From assembly GCA_021835845.1 (NCBI GenBank), contig JAKBJU010000005.1:1-36504 (forward strand): a DNA stretch of 36,504 nucleotides, written 5' to 3'. Below the pieces are notes generated by a model that was not told the origin of the DNA, searched no databases, and saw nothing but the letters and a program-made list of their open reading frames with translations. Shown in pieces: positions 14,575-23,232 of this stretch (position 1 is the first letter of the stretch; the number at the start of each line of letters is the position of its first letter). The position numbers and the translations under genes were made by a program. The stretch comes from Pseudomonadota bacterium (GTDB lineage Bacteria > Pseudomonadota > Gammaproteobacteria > Burkholderiales > JABEVD01).

Positions 14575-15648
14575 ATGAAAAAACGTGTTCTGATCGACAT
14601 TTCGTCCCATGGCTTTGGCCATGTTTCCCAGACAGCCCCTGTCATCAATGCGCTTCTCGGAAGCTTGCCCTGCATCGAACTGACGGTCCGGTCCAAGGTT
14701 CCCGCAAGGCTGCTGCAAGGCCGCATCGGCCATCCTTTCGAACTGATCCAGGAATCATCCGATTTCGGGATCAGGATGAAAAATGCGATCGATGTCGATG
14801 CCGCTGCCACGGCAGCAAGCTACACGGAATTTCACGCGGACTGGGAAAGCCGGGTGGCAACCGAAGCTGCATGGCTCCACGCGGCTTCCTTCGATCTCGT
14901 TCTAGCCAATGTGTCCTATCTTCCCCTGAAGGCGGCATCCCTGGCGGGCATCCCCGCTGTCGCCCTTTGTTCCCTCAACTGGGCCGATCTTTATCGCCAT
15001 TATTGCCTCGGGTTTCCGGGCGGCGAAGCTGTCCATCGCGAGATCCTGGAGGCCTATTCGAGCGCCGCAGCCTTTCTCAGGATCGAACCGGCTATGCCGA
15101 TGACGGATCTGGAAGGCATTGCCAGGCAGATCGGCCCAATAGCCGAGGTAGGCAGGAACAGGGCGGAAGAGATCAGGGACCGCCTCGGACTGAAGCGCGG
15201 GGAGCGAATCGGGCTGGTTTCCATGGGAGGCATGCCCTATTCGATTCCCTTCGGGAAGTGGCCGCGATTCGAAAAAATGCACTGGCTGGTTCCGGAGCGC
15301 ACTGTCCGCCCCGACATGACCTGCTTCGAATCGCTCGGCATGCCTTTCGGCGATTTGATCGCGTCAAGCGATGCGATGGTCATGAAGCCTGGCTATGGCA
15401 GCTTCGTCGAAGCCGCTGCATCCGGCGTTGCGGTTTTGTATGTTTCGAGAAAAGACTGGCCTGAAGAGCCTTTTCTGGTCGATTGGCTGAAAAGCCACGC
15501 GAGATGCCTTGAAGTTGAGCGGGAACTGCTTGAAAAGGGAGAAATCGCCGATGCGCTGGACAAGCTTCTCGCCATGCCTGAGAAATCGAAACCTGCGGCA
15601 ACAGGAGCCGCGCAGGCTTCGGATTTTCTGAGATGTCTGCTTACTTGA
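14575..15648 (+). CDS. GT-B-like glycosyltransferase, specificity unknown
   Basis: The 357-residue soluble protein starts with ISSHGFGHVSQTAPVINAL, the glycine-rich loop of the MurG/GT28-like and arabinokinase-N-terminal type GT-B fold. The C-terminal half carries IGLVSMGGMP, then MKPGYGSFVEAAASGVAVLYV, the acceptor/nucleotide-sugar-binding region with conserved Pro, Gly and Glu, so two Rossmann lobes are present. Donor and acceptor cannot be told. GGAAAG lies just before the ATG and a good promoter precedes it. It appears to be monocistronic and its last 8 nt overlap the convergent lipoprotein gene. Related proteins occur beside sugar kinases and in polysaccharide loci, but nothing of the kind is nearby. 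Confidence 0.7.
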   Translation: MKKRVLIDISSHGFGHVSQTAPVINALLGSLPCIELTVRSKVPARLLQGRIGHPFELIQESSDFGIRMKNAIDVDAAATAASYTEFHADWESRVATEAAWLHAASFDLVLANVSYLPLKAASLAGIPAVALCSLNWADLYRHYCLGFPGGEAVHREILEAYSSAAAFLRIEPAMPMTDLEGIARQIGPIAEVGRNRAEEIRDRLGLKRGERIGLVSMGGMPYSIPFGKWPRFEKMHWLVPERTVRPDMTCFESLGMPFGDLIASSDAMVMKPGYGSFVEAAASGVAVLYVSRKDWPEEPFLVDWLKSHARCLEVERELLEKGEIADALDKLLAMPEKSKPAATGAAQASDFLRCLLT

Positions 15649-15967
15649 ACACGACCTTGGCGACGACGCCGTTTTCGAAAACCACCGTTGCGAACTGGTC
15701 AGGCTTGCCGGATGCCGGGTCGAAGGTGATGTCCTTGTAGGTCCACAAAATGCCGAACTGCCCGGCATAGTTGTTGTTGAGATAGGGTTGCCCGAATTTT
15801 TCCACGACGACAGTGTCGGGTTTGCCCATGACGAGCTTGGTGAATGCGTCGCGGGACAATTTCTGCGCCAGCACTTTCGGGGCGGAGGTATCCGTGTTGC
15901 TGACCTGGTCGCAGCCGGAGAGCGCCAGCGCGGCAGCCAGCAATGATATGAGAAAGATGTTTTTCAT
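15641..15967 (-). CDS. Small BamE-like (SmpA/OmlA superfamily) lipoprotein
   Basis: A signal peptide ends in the lipobox ALSGC (Cys at residue 19), so the mature protein is a lipoprotein of about 90 residues. The rest reads like the BamE/OmlA fold: a helix with GKPDTVVVEKFGQP, then strands GILWTYKDITF and ATVVFENGVVAKVVF. It is not BamE itself, since it lacks the longer C-terminal part and the family's YxG motifs, and is better described as a BamE-like domain protein of unknown role. Overlap with the convergent gene is 8 nt. It lies 42 nt after serB on the same strand and may belong to the mfd-cbbY-serB transcript. Confidence 0.75.
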   Translation of the reverse strand: MKNIFLISLLAAALALSGCDQVSNTDTSAPKVLAQKLSRDAFTKLVMGKPDTVVVEKFGQPYLNNNYAGQFGILWTYKDITFDPASGKPDQFATVVFENGVVAKVVFK

Positions 15968-16009
15968 GCACAGTCCGATCTCTTTTGGATTTCCGATTAT
16001 ACACTGCCG

Positions 16010-16843
16010 TCAATCGGGGAACAGATTGATCAATCCATCCAGCCCGGAGTGATTGAAGGCGTAGGTGGCTTTTTCCCGGACCACGGGTTTGGCGTGATAG
16101 GCGATGCCGATTCCGGCTTCTCCCAGCATTTTGAGATCGTTCGCACCGTCTCCGATCGCGATTACCTGTTCTTTCGAAAGATTCAGTTCGTTCCTGATCC
16201 TGTTCAGCCAGTCGGCCTTCCCCTGGGCATCCACGATGTCCCCAAGCACCCGCCCGGTGAGCTTGCCATTCACGACTTCCAGCGTGTTGGATGCAGTGAA
16301 GTCGAGTCCGAGATGCGCCTTCAGCCGGTCCGTGAAGAAGGTGAAGCCACCCGACACCAGCAGCGTCTTGATGCCCGTCGATTTCAGCTTCTCCAGCATC
16401 TTCTCTGCGCCGGGGCTCAATTCCAGGCGCTCGGCGTAGACCCTGTCGAGGGCTGATTGTTCGAGTCCGGAAAGCAGGGCCACGCGGCGCCTCAGGCTTT
16501 CCGAGAAATCGATTTCGCCGCGCATGGCCGCTTCCGTGATGGCGGCAACCAGGGGTTTGATCCCGAGCATGTCCGCGATTTCGTCGATGCATTCTATGGT
16601 GATCAGGGTCGAATCCATGTCCATCACGACGAGTCCGAAATCCGAGAGTTTTCTCGATTCCGGGACGAATGCCCAGTCGAGGTTGGCGCTCTCGCAAAGC
16701 GGGGGAATGGCTTCCGAGAATGCCGCGTTTTTCAGCCGGCAGGCCCCTGCGCCGATGCGCTCGATCCTGCTTGAGCCTGCGAGTTTCCCGATGGATTCGA
16801 GATCGGCCTCGTCGATTGCCTTGCCCTGTATGATCAGATTCAT
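16010..16843 (-). CDS. serB: Phosphoserine phosphatase SerB
   Basis: The protein makes serine from phosphoserine, the last step of serine synthesis. It is a HAD enzyme: nucleophile D75 and acid D77 in VVMDMDSTL, Ser in LLVSGGFTFF, a Lys in the following region, and the Mg-binding IGDGANDLKML. A regulatory N-terminal domain of about 70 residues precedes it, as in the long SerB type. Its ATG overlaps the cbbY-like stop (ATGA), indicating translational coupling; an ATG nine bases upstream (MARMNL) is possible. Length 277 residues fits the family. Confidence 0.95.
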   Translation of the reverse strand: MNLIIQGKAIDEADLESIGKLAGSSRIERIGAGACRLKNAAFSEAIPPLCESANLDWAFVPESRKLSDFGLVVMDMDSTLITIECIDEIADMLGIKPLVAAITEAAMRGEIDFSESLRRRVALLSGLEQSALDRVYAERLELSPGAEKMLEKLKSTGIKTLLVSGGFTFFTDRLKAHLGLDFTASNTLEVVNGKLTGRVLGDIVDAQGKADWLNRIRNELNLSKEQVIAIGDGANDLKMLGEAGIGIAYHAKPVVREKATYAFNHSGLDGLINLFPD

Positions 16844-17595
16844 GCGTGCCATCTTTCGAAAAGATCGACATCGGCGAAAGTCTTGCCGTAATCCTGTCCC
16901 TTGAGGATACTGAAAGGAGATTCGGGCTCGCCGAGGTCGGAAAGGACAGCGACTGCGCCGGAGAAGTCCTGGGCCTTCGTGTAATCCGTTACCGTGATCA
17001 CGGTTTTCACCCCCGCCGAGAGGCTGGCGCGAATCCCGTTTTCGGAGTCTTCCAGCGCGATGCAGTCCCGGGGCTGCAATCCAAGCCGCTCCATCGCCCA
17101 GAAATAGATGTCGGGCGCAGGTTTTTTCGCAGGAACGATGTCTCCTGCCGCGATGACGTCGAACCATTGCGCCGAGTCGGGATCCAGGCTGCATTTGAGC
17201 AGTGTGGTCACGTTTTCCGGGGTCGTGGTGGTGACGATGGCAAGTTTCAGTCCCCGGTCACTTGCATCCTGCAGGAGGCGCTTGACGCCGGGACGCATCG
17301 GGATTTTTCCGGATTCCAGGATCTCGTTGTAGATTCTGGTTTTCTCGCGGTGAAGCTCGGCCACGAGGTCGTCGAAATCTGCCGGTTTCAAGTAGTCGCT
17401 CTTGTAATGGTCGACATAATGCCTGATGCGCTCCTTGCCCCCGGTTACGGCGAGGAGCTTGCCGTAAAGCTCGACATCCCAGTCCCAGTCGAGGTCGAAT
17501 TTGTCGAAGGTGCGGTTGAATGCGATCCTGTGTCCGTCGCGCTCGGTGTCTGCCAGCGTGCCGTCCACATCGAAAAGAATTGCCGACAAGGTCAT
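16840..17595 (-). CDS. cbbY: CbbY-type HAD phosphatase
   Basis: A HAD subfamily IA protein of 251 residues: LFDVDGTLADTERDGHRIAF holds nucleophile D9 and D11, the helical cap includes LLAVTGGKERIRHY, typical of CbbY, motif II is AIVTTTT, motif III the Lys in KKPAPDIY and motif IV EDSENGI. CbbY removes xylulose-1,5-bisphosphate, an inhibitor by-product of Rubisco, so its presence hints at a Calvin-cycle organism; other sugar-phosphate substrates are possible. Start and stop overlap mfd and serB by ATGA on both sides, so the three genes form one coupled operon. Confidence 0.88.
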   Translation of the reverse strand: MTLSAILFDVDGTLADTERDGHRIAFNRTFDKFDLDWDWDVELYGKLLAVTGGKERIRHYVDHYKSDYLKPADFDDLVAELHREKTRIYNEILESGKIPMRPGVKRLLQDASDRGLKLAIVTTTTPENVTTLLKCSLDPDSAQWFDVIAAGDIVPAKKPAPDIYFWAMERLGLQPRDCIALEDSENGIRASLSAGVKTVITVTDYTKAQDFSGAVAVLSDLGEPESPFSILKGQDYGKTFADVDLFERWHA

Positions 17596-20500
17596 GGTTT
17601 CTCCTGCAATGAATTGAATAACTGTTTGATCCTGCTGATCCTGCTTTCCATATCCTGGAAACGGCCTTCGATTTTAAGTCTGTCTGGCCCGCTCAGCTTG
17701 ATGTCGCGTCTCTCCTGGACGAGGCTGATGATCCGCCCCGGATCGATGGGAGGCTTGGGCACGAACTGGAGGATGATCGATGTCTCGCTCGCGTCGATCT
17801 TGGAAATGCCCAGGGATTTTCCCTGAATTCTCAGCCGGTGTGAATCGACCAGCGTTCTTGCCGGGGGTGGCAGCAGGCCGAAGCGGTCCACCAGTTCCCG
17901 ATAAAGTTCGTCGACTTCATCCTGGATTTCGCAGCTTGCGAGGCGCTTGTAGAGGACGAGGCGCTCATGGATGCCTTCGCAGTAATCCTGGGGAAGCAGG
18001 GCAGGGGCGTGCAGGTTGATTTCGGTCACAACCCCCAGAGGGTTGGCCATGTCCGGTTCGATGCCCTGCTGCAGGGATTTGACCGCGGCATCGAGCATCG
18101 CGTTGTAGAGGGAGAATCCGATTTTCTGCATTTCCCCGCTTTGCGACTCGCCCAGGAGTTCTCCCGCCCCGCGTATTTCCAGATCGTGCATGGCGAGGAA
18201 GAAGCCCGCGCCGAGTGCACCCATCTGCCTGATCGCATCCAGCCTTTTTTTCGCCTGCGCAGACAGCGCTTCTTCCTCCGGGGTCAGGAGATAGGCATAG
18301 GCCTGGTGGTGGGATCGTCCGATTCTGCCGCGCAACTGGTGAAGCTGCGCAAGGCCGAATCGGTCCGCCCGGTTGATCAGTATCGTGTTCGCCGTGGGCA
18401 CGTCGATCCCGGTTTCGATGATGGTGGTGCACAGCAGGATGTTGAAGCGCTGGTGATAGAAGTCGCGCATGACCCGCTCCAGATCGCGCTCCGGCATTTG
18501 TCCGTGCGCCACCTGGATGCGCGCTTCAGGCAGAAGCTTCCTGAGCTTCTCGTGCATAGCCTCGATGGTTTCGATCTGGTTGTGCAGGAAATAGACTTGT
18601 CCGCCGCGCTTCAGTTCCCGCGAACAGGCTTCCCTCACGATGCCTTCGCTGTAGCTGCACACGAAGGTTTTGATCGCAAGCCTGCGGGCAGGGGCGGTCG
18701 CGATCATCGAAAAATCCCTCAGGCCTTCCAGGGACATGGCGAGAGTTCTCGGTATGGGGGTTGCGGTGAGGGTCAGCACGTCCGTTTCAGCGCGCAGGGA
18801 TTTGATCTGCTCCTTCTGGCGCACGCCGAAGCGGTGTTCCTCGTCTATGATGATGAGCCCGAGATTCTTGAAGGAAACCTCCTTCTGCAGCAGCTTGTGA
18901 GTGCCGATAATGATGTCGATCCTGCCGTCTTTCAATCCTTTCAGCGCATCCGACTGCTCCTTGCCCGAGCGAAAGCGAGAAAGCTCGGCGACCTTGACCG
19001 GCCATTGCGCGAATCTTGCCGAAAAATTCTGGTAGTGCTGTTCGGCGAGCAGCGTGGTCGGGACGAGCAACGCGACCTGCTTCCCGCCCGATACGGCGAC
19101 GAAGGCGGCGCGCAGTGCAACTTCCGTCTTGCCGAAGCCGACGTCTCCGCAGATGAGACGGTCCATGGGCTTGCCGGAACGCATGTCGTCGACGACCGCG
19201 CGGATGGCTTCCGCCTGGTCGGGCGTCTCGTCGAAACCGAAACCTTCGGCGAAGGCATCCAGATCGTGCTGGTTGAAGTCGAAGCGATGTCCCTTGCGGA
19301 TGGCGCGCTGGGCGTAGAGATTGAGGAGCTCTGCCGCAGTGTCTCTGACCTGCTCCAACGCCCGTTTTTTCGCCTTTTCCCATTGGCCGCTGCCGAGCTT
19401 GAAAAGCGGGGCATTTTCGATGGATGCGCCGCTGTAACGGCTGATGAGATGGAGCTGGGAAACCGGGACATAGAGCTTGTCGTCGTCCGCATAGCCCAGC
19501 ATCAGAAACTCGGTTTCCCCCTCCCCGAGATCGAGCGTGACGAGGCCGAGATAGCGTCCCACGCCGTGCTGCTCGTGGACGACAGGGTCGTTCTGGCTGA
19601 TTTCGGACAGGTCGCGCAGCACATTGTCGGAGAGGGATTTCTTGGATCTTTCGGCCCTGCCGCGGGAATGGGTGGCATAGAGTTCGGTCTCCGTGACCAC
19701 CGCAATTTTTTCGTCTGTCAGCAGAAAGCCGTTCAGAACCGGGGCGTGGCCCAGCATGAAGCGCGCGCTGCCTGCGAGAAATTCGGAAAAGCTCTCGCAG
19801 GTTGCGGGCTTCAGACCATACTCCCTGAAATAGTCCGCCATGATTTCGCGTCTTCCCAGGCTTTCGGCGAGTACCAGAACCCTGCCGTCGAAAGCGCTCA
19901 GGAAGGCTTCGAACTTGAAAAGCGGATTTTCGGCCCGCCGCTCCACCCGGACTTCGGGAAGCGGCGCACTGGCCATGCCGGTATCGTCTTCTTCCGCCTG
20001 GATCTCGATCCTGGAATAGGGGGAAATCGCGGAAAAGAAAGCGTCGAAAGTCAGGAAAATGTCTTCGGGGGGGAGGACGGGGCTCGACTTGTTGCCGCGC
20101 AGAAGTGCGTGACGCGATTTTGTTTCCTGCCAGAATTCCTCGATCGCTCCTCTCACGTCGCGGTGCAGGCAAAGGGTCGCGCTTTCGGGAAGATAATCGA
20201 AAATCGTCGCCGCTTTGTCGAAAAAGAGGGGAAGGTAATATTCTATTCCTGCAGGCGCGAGGCCGTTGCTGACATCCTTGTAGAGGCGTGTTTTCGAAGG
20301 GTCGCCCTCGAATTTCTCCCTGAAGTTGCGGCGAAACCGGCTCCTTCCCTCTTCGTCCATGGGGAATTCGCGGGCGGGAAGCAGCTTGATTTCCTTTACC
20401 GGATAGATGCTGCGCTGGGTATCGACGTCGAATGTTCTGATATTGTCGATTTCGTTGTCGAAAAGATCGATCCGGTAGGGAAGGGGGCTGCCCATGGGAA

Positions 20501-20984
20501 AGAGATCGATCAGTCCGCCTCTGAAGCTGTATTCGCCCGGACTCACGACCTGGCTCACGTTAGAGTAGCCCGCGATGTTGAGCTGATGCCTCAACTGGTT
20601 CGGATCGATGCTCGTCTTCTGTTCGAGAAAGAAAGTGTAGGCTGCGAGGAATTCGACGGGCGGAAGCTGGTAAAGCGCGGTGCTTGTCGGTACGATAACG
20701 ACATCCAGACTCCGCTTCATGATCCTGTACAGGGTGGAAAGGCGCTCCGAGATCAGGTCCTGATGCGGCGAGAAATTGTCGTAGGGCAAGGTTTCCCAGT
20801 CGGGGAAAAGGCCTGTTTCGAGTTCGGGGCGAAAATAGCGGATTTCGTCGAGAAGGCGCTGTGCGTCCAGCGCCTTTTCCGTGACGATGACGAGTGGTTC
20901 GGATTTTGTGGCGATTCTCGAAAGCAGGAGCGAGTCGCTCGACCCGCCCGGGGCGGCATATTTGGCTTTAACGGCTGGTGGCAT
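17592..20984 (-). CDS. mfd: Transcription-repair coupling factor Mfd
   Basis: The 1130-residue protein has the full Mfd layout: UvrB-homology region at the N-terminus (VIVPTSTALYQLPP, GEYSFRGGLIDLFP), the RNA-polymerase-interacting CarD-like domain (about 470-560, VVHEQHGVGRYLGL), the RecG-like translocase with Walker A GDVGFGKTEVAL, the DEEH box IIDEEHRFGV, motif III TATPIPRTL and motif VI QLRGRIGRS, and the C-terminal autoinhibitory TRCF domain (about 980-1080). It removes RNA polymerase stalled at lesions and recruits UvrA. The ATG at 20984 lacks a strong ribosome binding site but gives the expected N-terminus. It heads the mfd-cbbY-serB operon. Confidence 0.97.
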   Translation of the reverse strand: MPPAVKAKYAAPGGSSDSLLLSRIATKSEPLVIVTEKALDAQRLLDEIRYFRPELETGLFPDWETLPYDNFSPHQDLISERLSTLYRIMKRSLDVVIVPTSTALYQLPPVEFLAAYTFFLEQKTSIDPNQLRHQLNIAGYSNVSQVVSPGEYSFRGGLIDLFPMGSPLPYRIDLFDNEIDNIRTFDVDTQRSIYPVKEIKLLPAREFPMDEEGRSRFRRNFREKFEGDPSKTRLYKDVSNGLAPAGIEYYLPLFFDKAATIFDYLPESATLCLHRDVRGAIEEFWQETKSRHALLRGNKSSPVLPPEDIFLTFDAFFSAISPYSRIEIQAEEDDTGMASAPLPEVRVERRAENPLFKFEAFLSAFDGRVLVLAESLGRREIMADYFREYGLKPATCESFSEFLAGSARFMLGHAPVLNGFLLTDEKIAVVTETELYATHSRGRAERSKKSLSDNVLRDLSEISQNDPVVHEQHGVGRYLGLVTLDLGEGETEFLMLGYADDDKLYVPVSQLHLISRYSGASIENAPLFKLGSGQWEKAKKRALEQVRDTAAELLNLYAQRAIRKGHRFDFNQHDLDAFAEGFGFDETPDQAEAIRAVVDDMRSGKPMDRLICGDVGFGKTEVALRAAFVAVSGGKQVALLVPTTLLAEQHYQNFSARFAQWPVKVAELSRFRSGKEQSDALKGLKDGRIDIIIGTHKLLQKEVSFKNLGLIIIDEEHRFGVRQKEQIKSLRAETDVLTLTATPIPRTLAMSLEGLRDFSMIATAPARRLAIKTFVCSYSEGIVREACSRELKRGGQVYFLHNQIETIEAMHEKLRKLLPEARIQVAHGQMPERDLERVMRDFYHQRFNILLCTTIIETGIDVPTANTILINRADRFGLAQLHQLRGRIGRSHHQAYAYLLTPEEEALSAQAKKRLDAIRQMGALGAGFFLAMHDLEIRGAGELLGESQSGEMQKIGFSLYNAMLDAAVKSLQQGIEPDMANPLGVVTEINLHAPALLPQDYCEGIHERLVLYKRLASCEIQDEVDELYRELVDRFGLLPPPARTLVDSHRLRIQGKSLGISKIDASETSIILQFVPKPPIDPGRIISLVQERRDIKLSGPDRLKIEGRFQDMESRISRIKQLFNSLQEKP

Positions 20985-21036
20985 GTCTGGTTGTGGATTT
21001 TTGCATCAGAGCGTCAATCCACGCATAAATTGGTTT

Positions 21037-21042
21037 ATTATA
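21037..21042 (-). promoter_or_regulatory. Candidate -10 box in the AT-rich mfd divergent spacer
   Basis: The 86-bp spacer between mfd and the 21071 gene holds an AT-rich core (21036-21051). On the minus strand it reads TATAAT; a TATAAA-like hexamer is also present on the plus strand, so the spacer may fire both ways. No clear -35. Confidence 0.4.
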
Positions 21043-21070
21043 AAATATTTTGCAGCCTTGCGTATCGGCC

Positions 21071-21556
21071 ATGGATATCAACACCATCATCATGTTTCTC
21101 GGCATAACTGCCGCAATTGCCGGCATCGTCTATATCGCGGGGGCGAAGCTGATCAGGAAGAAGCCTCAAGGATCGGGAGACTTGAAGCGGGTAGCGGAGG
21201 TCACTTCTGCCTACTTCAGGGAGAGCGATGTCGATGCGAAAGTGGACTGCGTTATCGTGGAAGGCAAGGGGCTGGTCGCGCTGATCGAGGTGGATCCCCA
21301 GGTCAGGTTCAGAAGTTCCTACGTCATCGAGCAAACCCTGAGGGAGCAGATCAGGCGCATCACGGGACGGCAACTGGTGGAGGTTTTCTGGCGTTTTCCC
21401 ATGGTGGACAAGCTGACCGATGCCTCCCACGCGGGCCCTGCTCATGCCGTATCGAAAGCCAAGACAGAAGATCCTCATTACGACATCGGGGAAGTTTCCT
21501 GGGAGGAGTACGAACGCGCGATGCGAAGCGGGGAAGTCAGTCAAGATAGCGCCTGA
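21071..21556 (+). CDS. Membrane-anchored protein of unknown function
   Basis: A single N-terminal membrane helix (INTIIMFLGITAAIAGIVYI, about residues 3-24) is followed by KLIRKK and a soluble domain of about 135 residues, so the bulk is probably cytoplasmic. The domain alternates strands and helices (VDCVIVEGKGLVALIEVDP, EQTLREQIRRITGRQLVEVFW), and ends in an acidic tail. I know no family for it. The ATG at 21071 begins the hydrophobic stretch directly; one at 21050 adds seven residues. The 3' end overlaps the convergent hydrolase gene by 20 nt. Confidence 0.65.
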   Translation: MDINTIIMFLGITAAIAGIVYIAGAKLIRKKPQGSGDLKRVAEVTSAYFRESDVDAKVDCVIVEGKGLVALIEVDPQVRFRSSYVIEQTLREQIRRITGRQLVEVFWRFPMVDKLTDASHAGPAHAVSKAKTEDPHYDIGEVSWEEYERAMRSGEVSQDSA

Positions 21557-22163
21557 ACCAGTCTTTCGCCGCTGTTGCCACCTGTTCGAGTTTTCCGGGT
21601 TCCTCGAAGAGATGCGATGCTCCGGGGATGATCTTCATTTCCTTTTCGCAGCCAAGATTCAGGAAAGCCTCGCGATTGAGTTCGACGACGGTGTCGTCGC
21701 GGCTTCCGACGATGAGGAGCGTCGGGGAGACGACATGCGCAAGCTCCTCCGGGCTTGCGAGGTCGGGGCGACCCCCTCGGCTGACCACGGCCGATATGCT
21801 TTTTCCCAGTTTTGCTGCAGCCTTCAGCGCAGATGCCGCGCCAGTGCTTGCGCCGAAATAGCCGATCTTCATCTGCCTCGTCCTGTTTTCCGATTGCAGC
21901 CAGGAGGTCGCCTCCAGCAGCCTTCCGGTCAAAAGTTCGATGTCGAAGCGCATTTCGTGATCGAGGTCTTCCTGCCGCGTCAGAAGATCGAGGAGCAGAG
22001 TGGCGAATCCGGCATCGTTGAGGATTTCGGCAACGTAGTTGTTGCGCGGGCTGAAGCGGCTGCTGCCGCTGCCATGAGCGAACAGCACGACCCCTCCCGC
22101 ATTTTCGGGCAGAGTCAGCGTCCCTTCGAGGTTCGCATGTTCCGTGTCAATGACCACTTCCAT
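21537..22163 (-). CDS. Alpha/beta hydrolase (dienelactone hydrolase-like)
   Basis: The 208-residue protein shows an alpha/beta hydrolase fold: oxyanion region VVLFAHGSGSS, nucleophile elbow GYFGASTGAA (G-x-S-x-G), acid in LIVGSRDDTVV and catalytic His in GASHLFEEPG. The substrate is unknown. The ATG at 22163 follows the amrS stop by 1 nt, with AGGATTGGGG upstream, so it is the fourth gene of the amrB-amrA-amrS operon. A frame open to 22349 runs inside amrS and is rejected as the start. Confidence 0.85.
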   Translation of the reverse strand: MEVVIDTEHANLEGTLTLPENAGGVVLFAHGSGSSRFSPRNNYVAEILNDAGFATLLLDLLTRQEDLDHEMRFDIELLTGRLLEATSWLQSENRTRQMKIGYFGASTGAASALKAAAKLGKSISAVVSRGGRPDLASPEELAHVVSPTLLIVGSRDDTVVELNREAFLNLGCEKEMKIIPGASHLFEEPGKLEQVATAAKDWFRRYLD

Positions 22164-22164
22164 T

Positions 22165-23232
22165 TCATGCCCCAATCCTGATCGGGATCCGCCTGCTGCC
22201 GAACCCGCCTGCGTTCTTCCCGAATTTCCCCGGAATCTTGGCTCCGCAGTCCGGGCAAAGCCCCTCGGAAATCCTGTAATCGAGAAGCGCGTGCCAGTCG
22301 CGCACGATGAGCGGCGCCCTGCATGAAGGGCAGGCAGTCGTTCCTCCATCTGTGTCGTGGACGTTTCCAGTGTAGACGAATTTGAGGCCGGCGGTTTGAG
22401 CGATACTTCTTGCGCGGATCAGCGTATTCTGCGGCGTGGATGGGATGTCTTTGAGCTTGTAGTCGGGATGGAATGCCGTGAAGTGGAGCGGAACCTCGTC
22501 GCCCAGATTTCCCAGAATCCAGTTCGACATGGCCAGAATTTCGCCGTCGGAATCGTTCATTCCGGGAATCAACAGCGTCGTGATTTCGAGCCAGACATCG
22601 GTTTCGCGTTTCAGGTAGACGAGGGTATCGAGAACCGGCCCAAGATTCGCGCCGGTCAGCTTGAAATAGAATGCATCGGTGAAGGCCTTGAGATCGACAT
22701 TGGCGGCATCCATTTTGGCGTAGAAGTCGCGCCTGGGTTCATCGTGCATGTAGCCTGCCGTCACCGCGACCGTCTTGATCCCGATCTGGCGGCAGGCATC
22801 GGCCACGTCCATCGCATATTCGGCGAAAACGACCGGGTCGTTGTAGGTGAATGCCACGCTCTCGCACCCGCTGTTCCGGGCCGCCTGCGCGATTTCTTCG
22901 GGGGATGCCCGATCCATCAGGCGGTCCATGTCGGCTGCCTTGCTGATGTCCCAGTTCTGGCAGAATTTACAGGCGAGATTGCATCCGGCGGTTCCGAAAG
23001 AGAGCACGGCGGACCCGGGAAGGAAATGATGGAGCGGTTTTTTCTCGATCGGGTCGATGCAGAATCCCGAGGAGCGCCCGTAGGTGGTGAGAACGTTGCC
23101 ATCGCCCAGTCTCTGCCTGGCGAAGCAGGCGCCGCGCTGGCCTTCGCGCAGCTTGCAGTCGCGCGGACACAGGTCGCACTGGATGCGCCCGTCCTCGATG
23201 GCATGCCAGTAGCGCCCCGGATATAGCTTCAT
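22165..23232 (-). CDS. amrS: AmmeMemoRadiSam system radical SAM enzyme
   Basis: The radical SAM cluster motif is C84-N-L-A-C88-K-F-C91 (CxxxCxxC) in GTAGCNLACKFCQNW. An N-terminal cysteine set (C19, C22, C26, C36) and a C-terminal zinc-ribbon-like pair (ACPSCRAP, LCPDCGAK) frame it, as in this family, which is related to pyruvate formate-lyase activating enzymes. The reaction is not established. The ATG at 23232 overlaps the amrA stop by ATGA, so the longer frame to 23394 is rejected. At 355 residues it has the family's normal length. Confidence 0.93.
   Translation of the reverse strand: MKLYPGRYWHAIEDGRIQCDLCPRDCKLREGQRGACFARQRLGDGNVLTTYGRSSGFCIDPIEKKPLHHFLPGSAVLSFGTAGCNLACKFCQNWDISKAADMDRLMDRASPEEIAQAARNSGCESVAFTYNDPVVFAEYAMDVADACRQIGIKTVAVTAGYMHDEPRRDFYAKMDAANVDLKAFTDAFYFKLTGANLGPVLDTLVYLKRETDVWLEITTLLIPGMNDSDGEILAMSNWILGNLGDEVPLHFTAFHPDYKLKDIPSTPQNTLIRARSIAQTAGLKFVYTGNVHDTDGGTTACPSCRAPLIVRDWHALLDYRISEGLCPDCGAKIPGKFGKNAGGFGSRRIPIRIGA

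Noticed and set aside
17967-21107. A 1046-codon open frame on the plus strand opposite mfd
   Set aside because: It is an antisense shadow of a high-G+C gene whose full length matches Mfd motifs; its own translation is rich in Arg, Asp, Glu and His with no known domain.
22165-22349. A longer N-terminus for the alpha/beta hydrolase starting at 22349
   Set aside because: These residues lie within the amrS coding region and show no hydrolase similarity; the ATG at 22163 has a ribosome binding site and sits 1 nt after the amrS stop.
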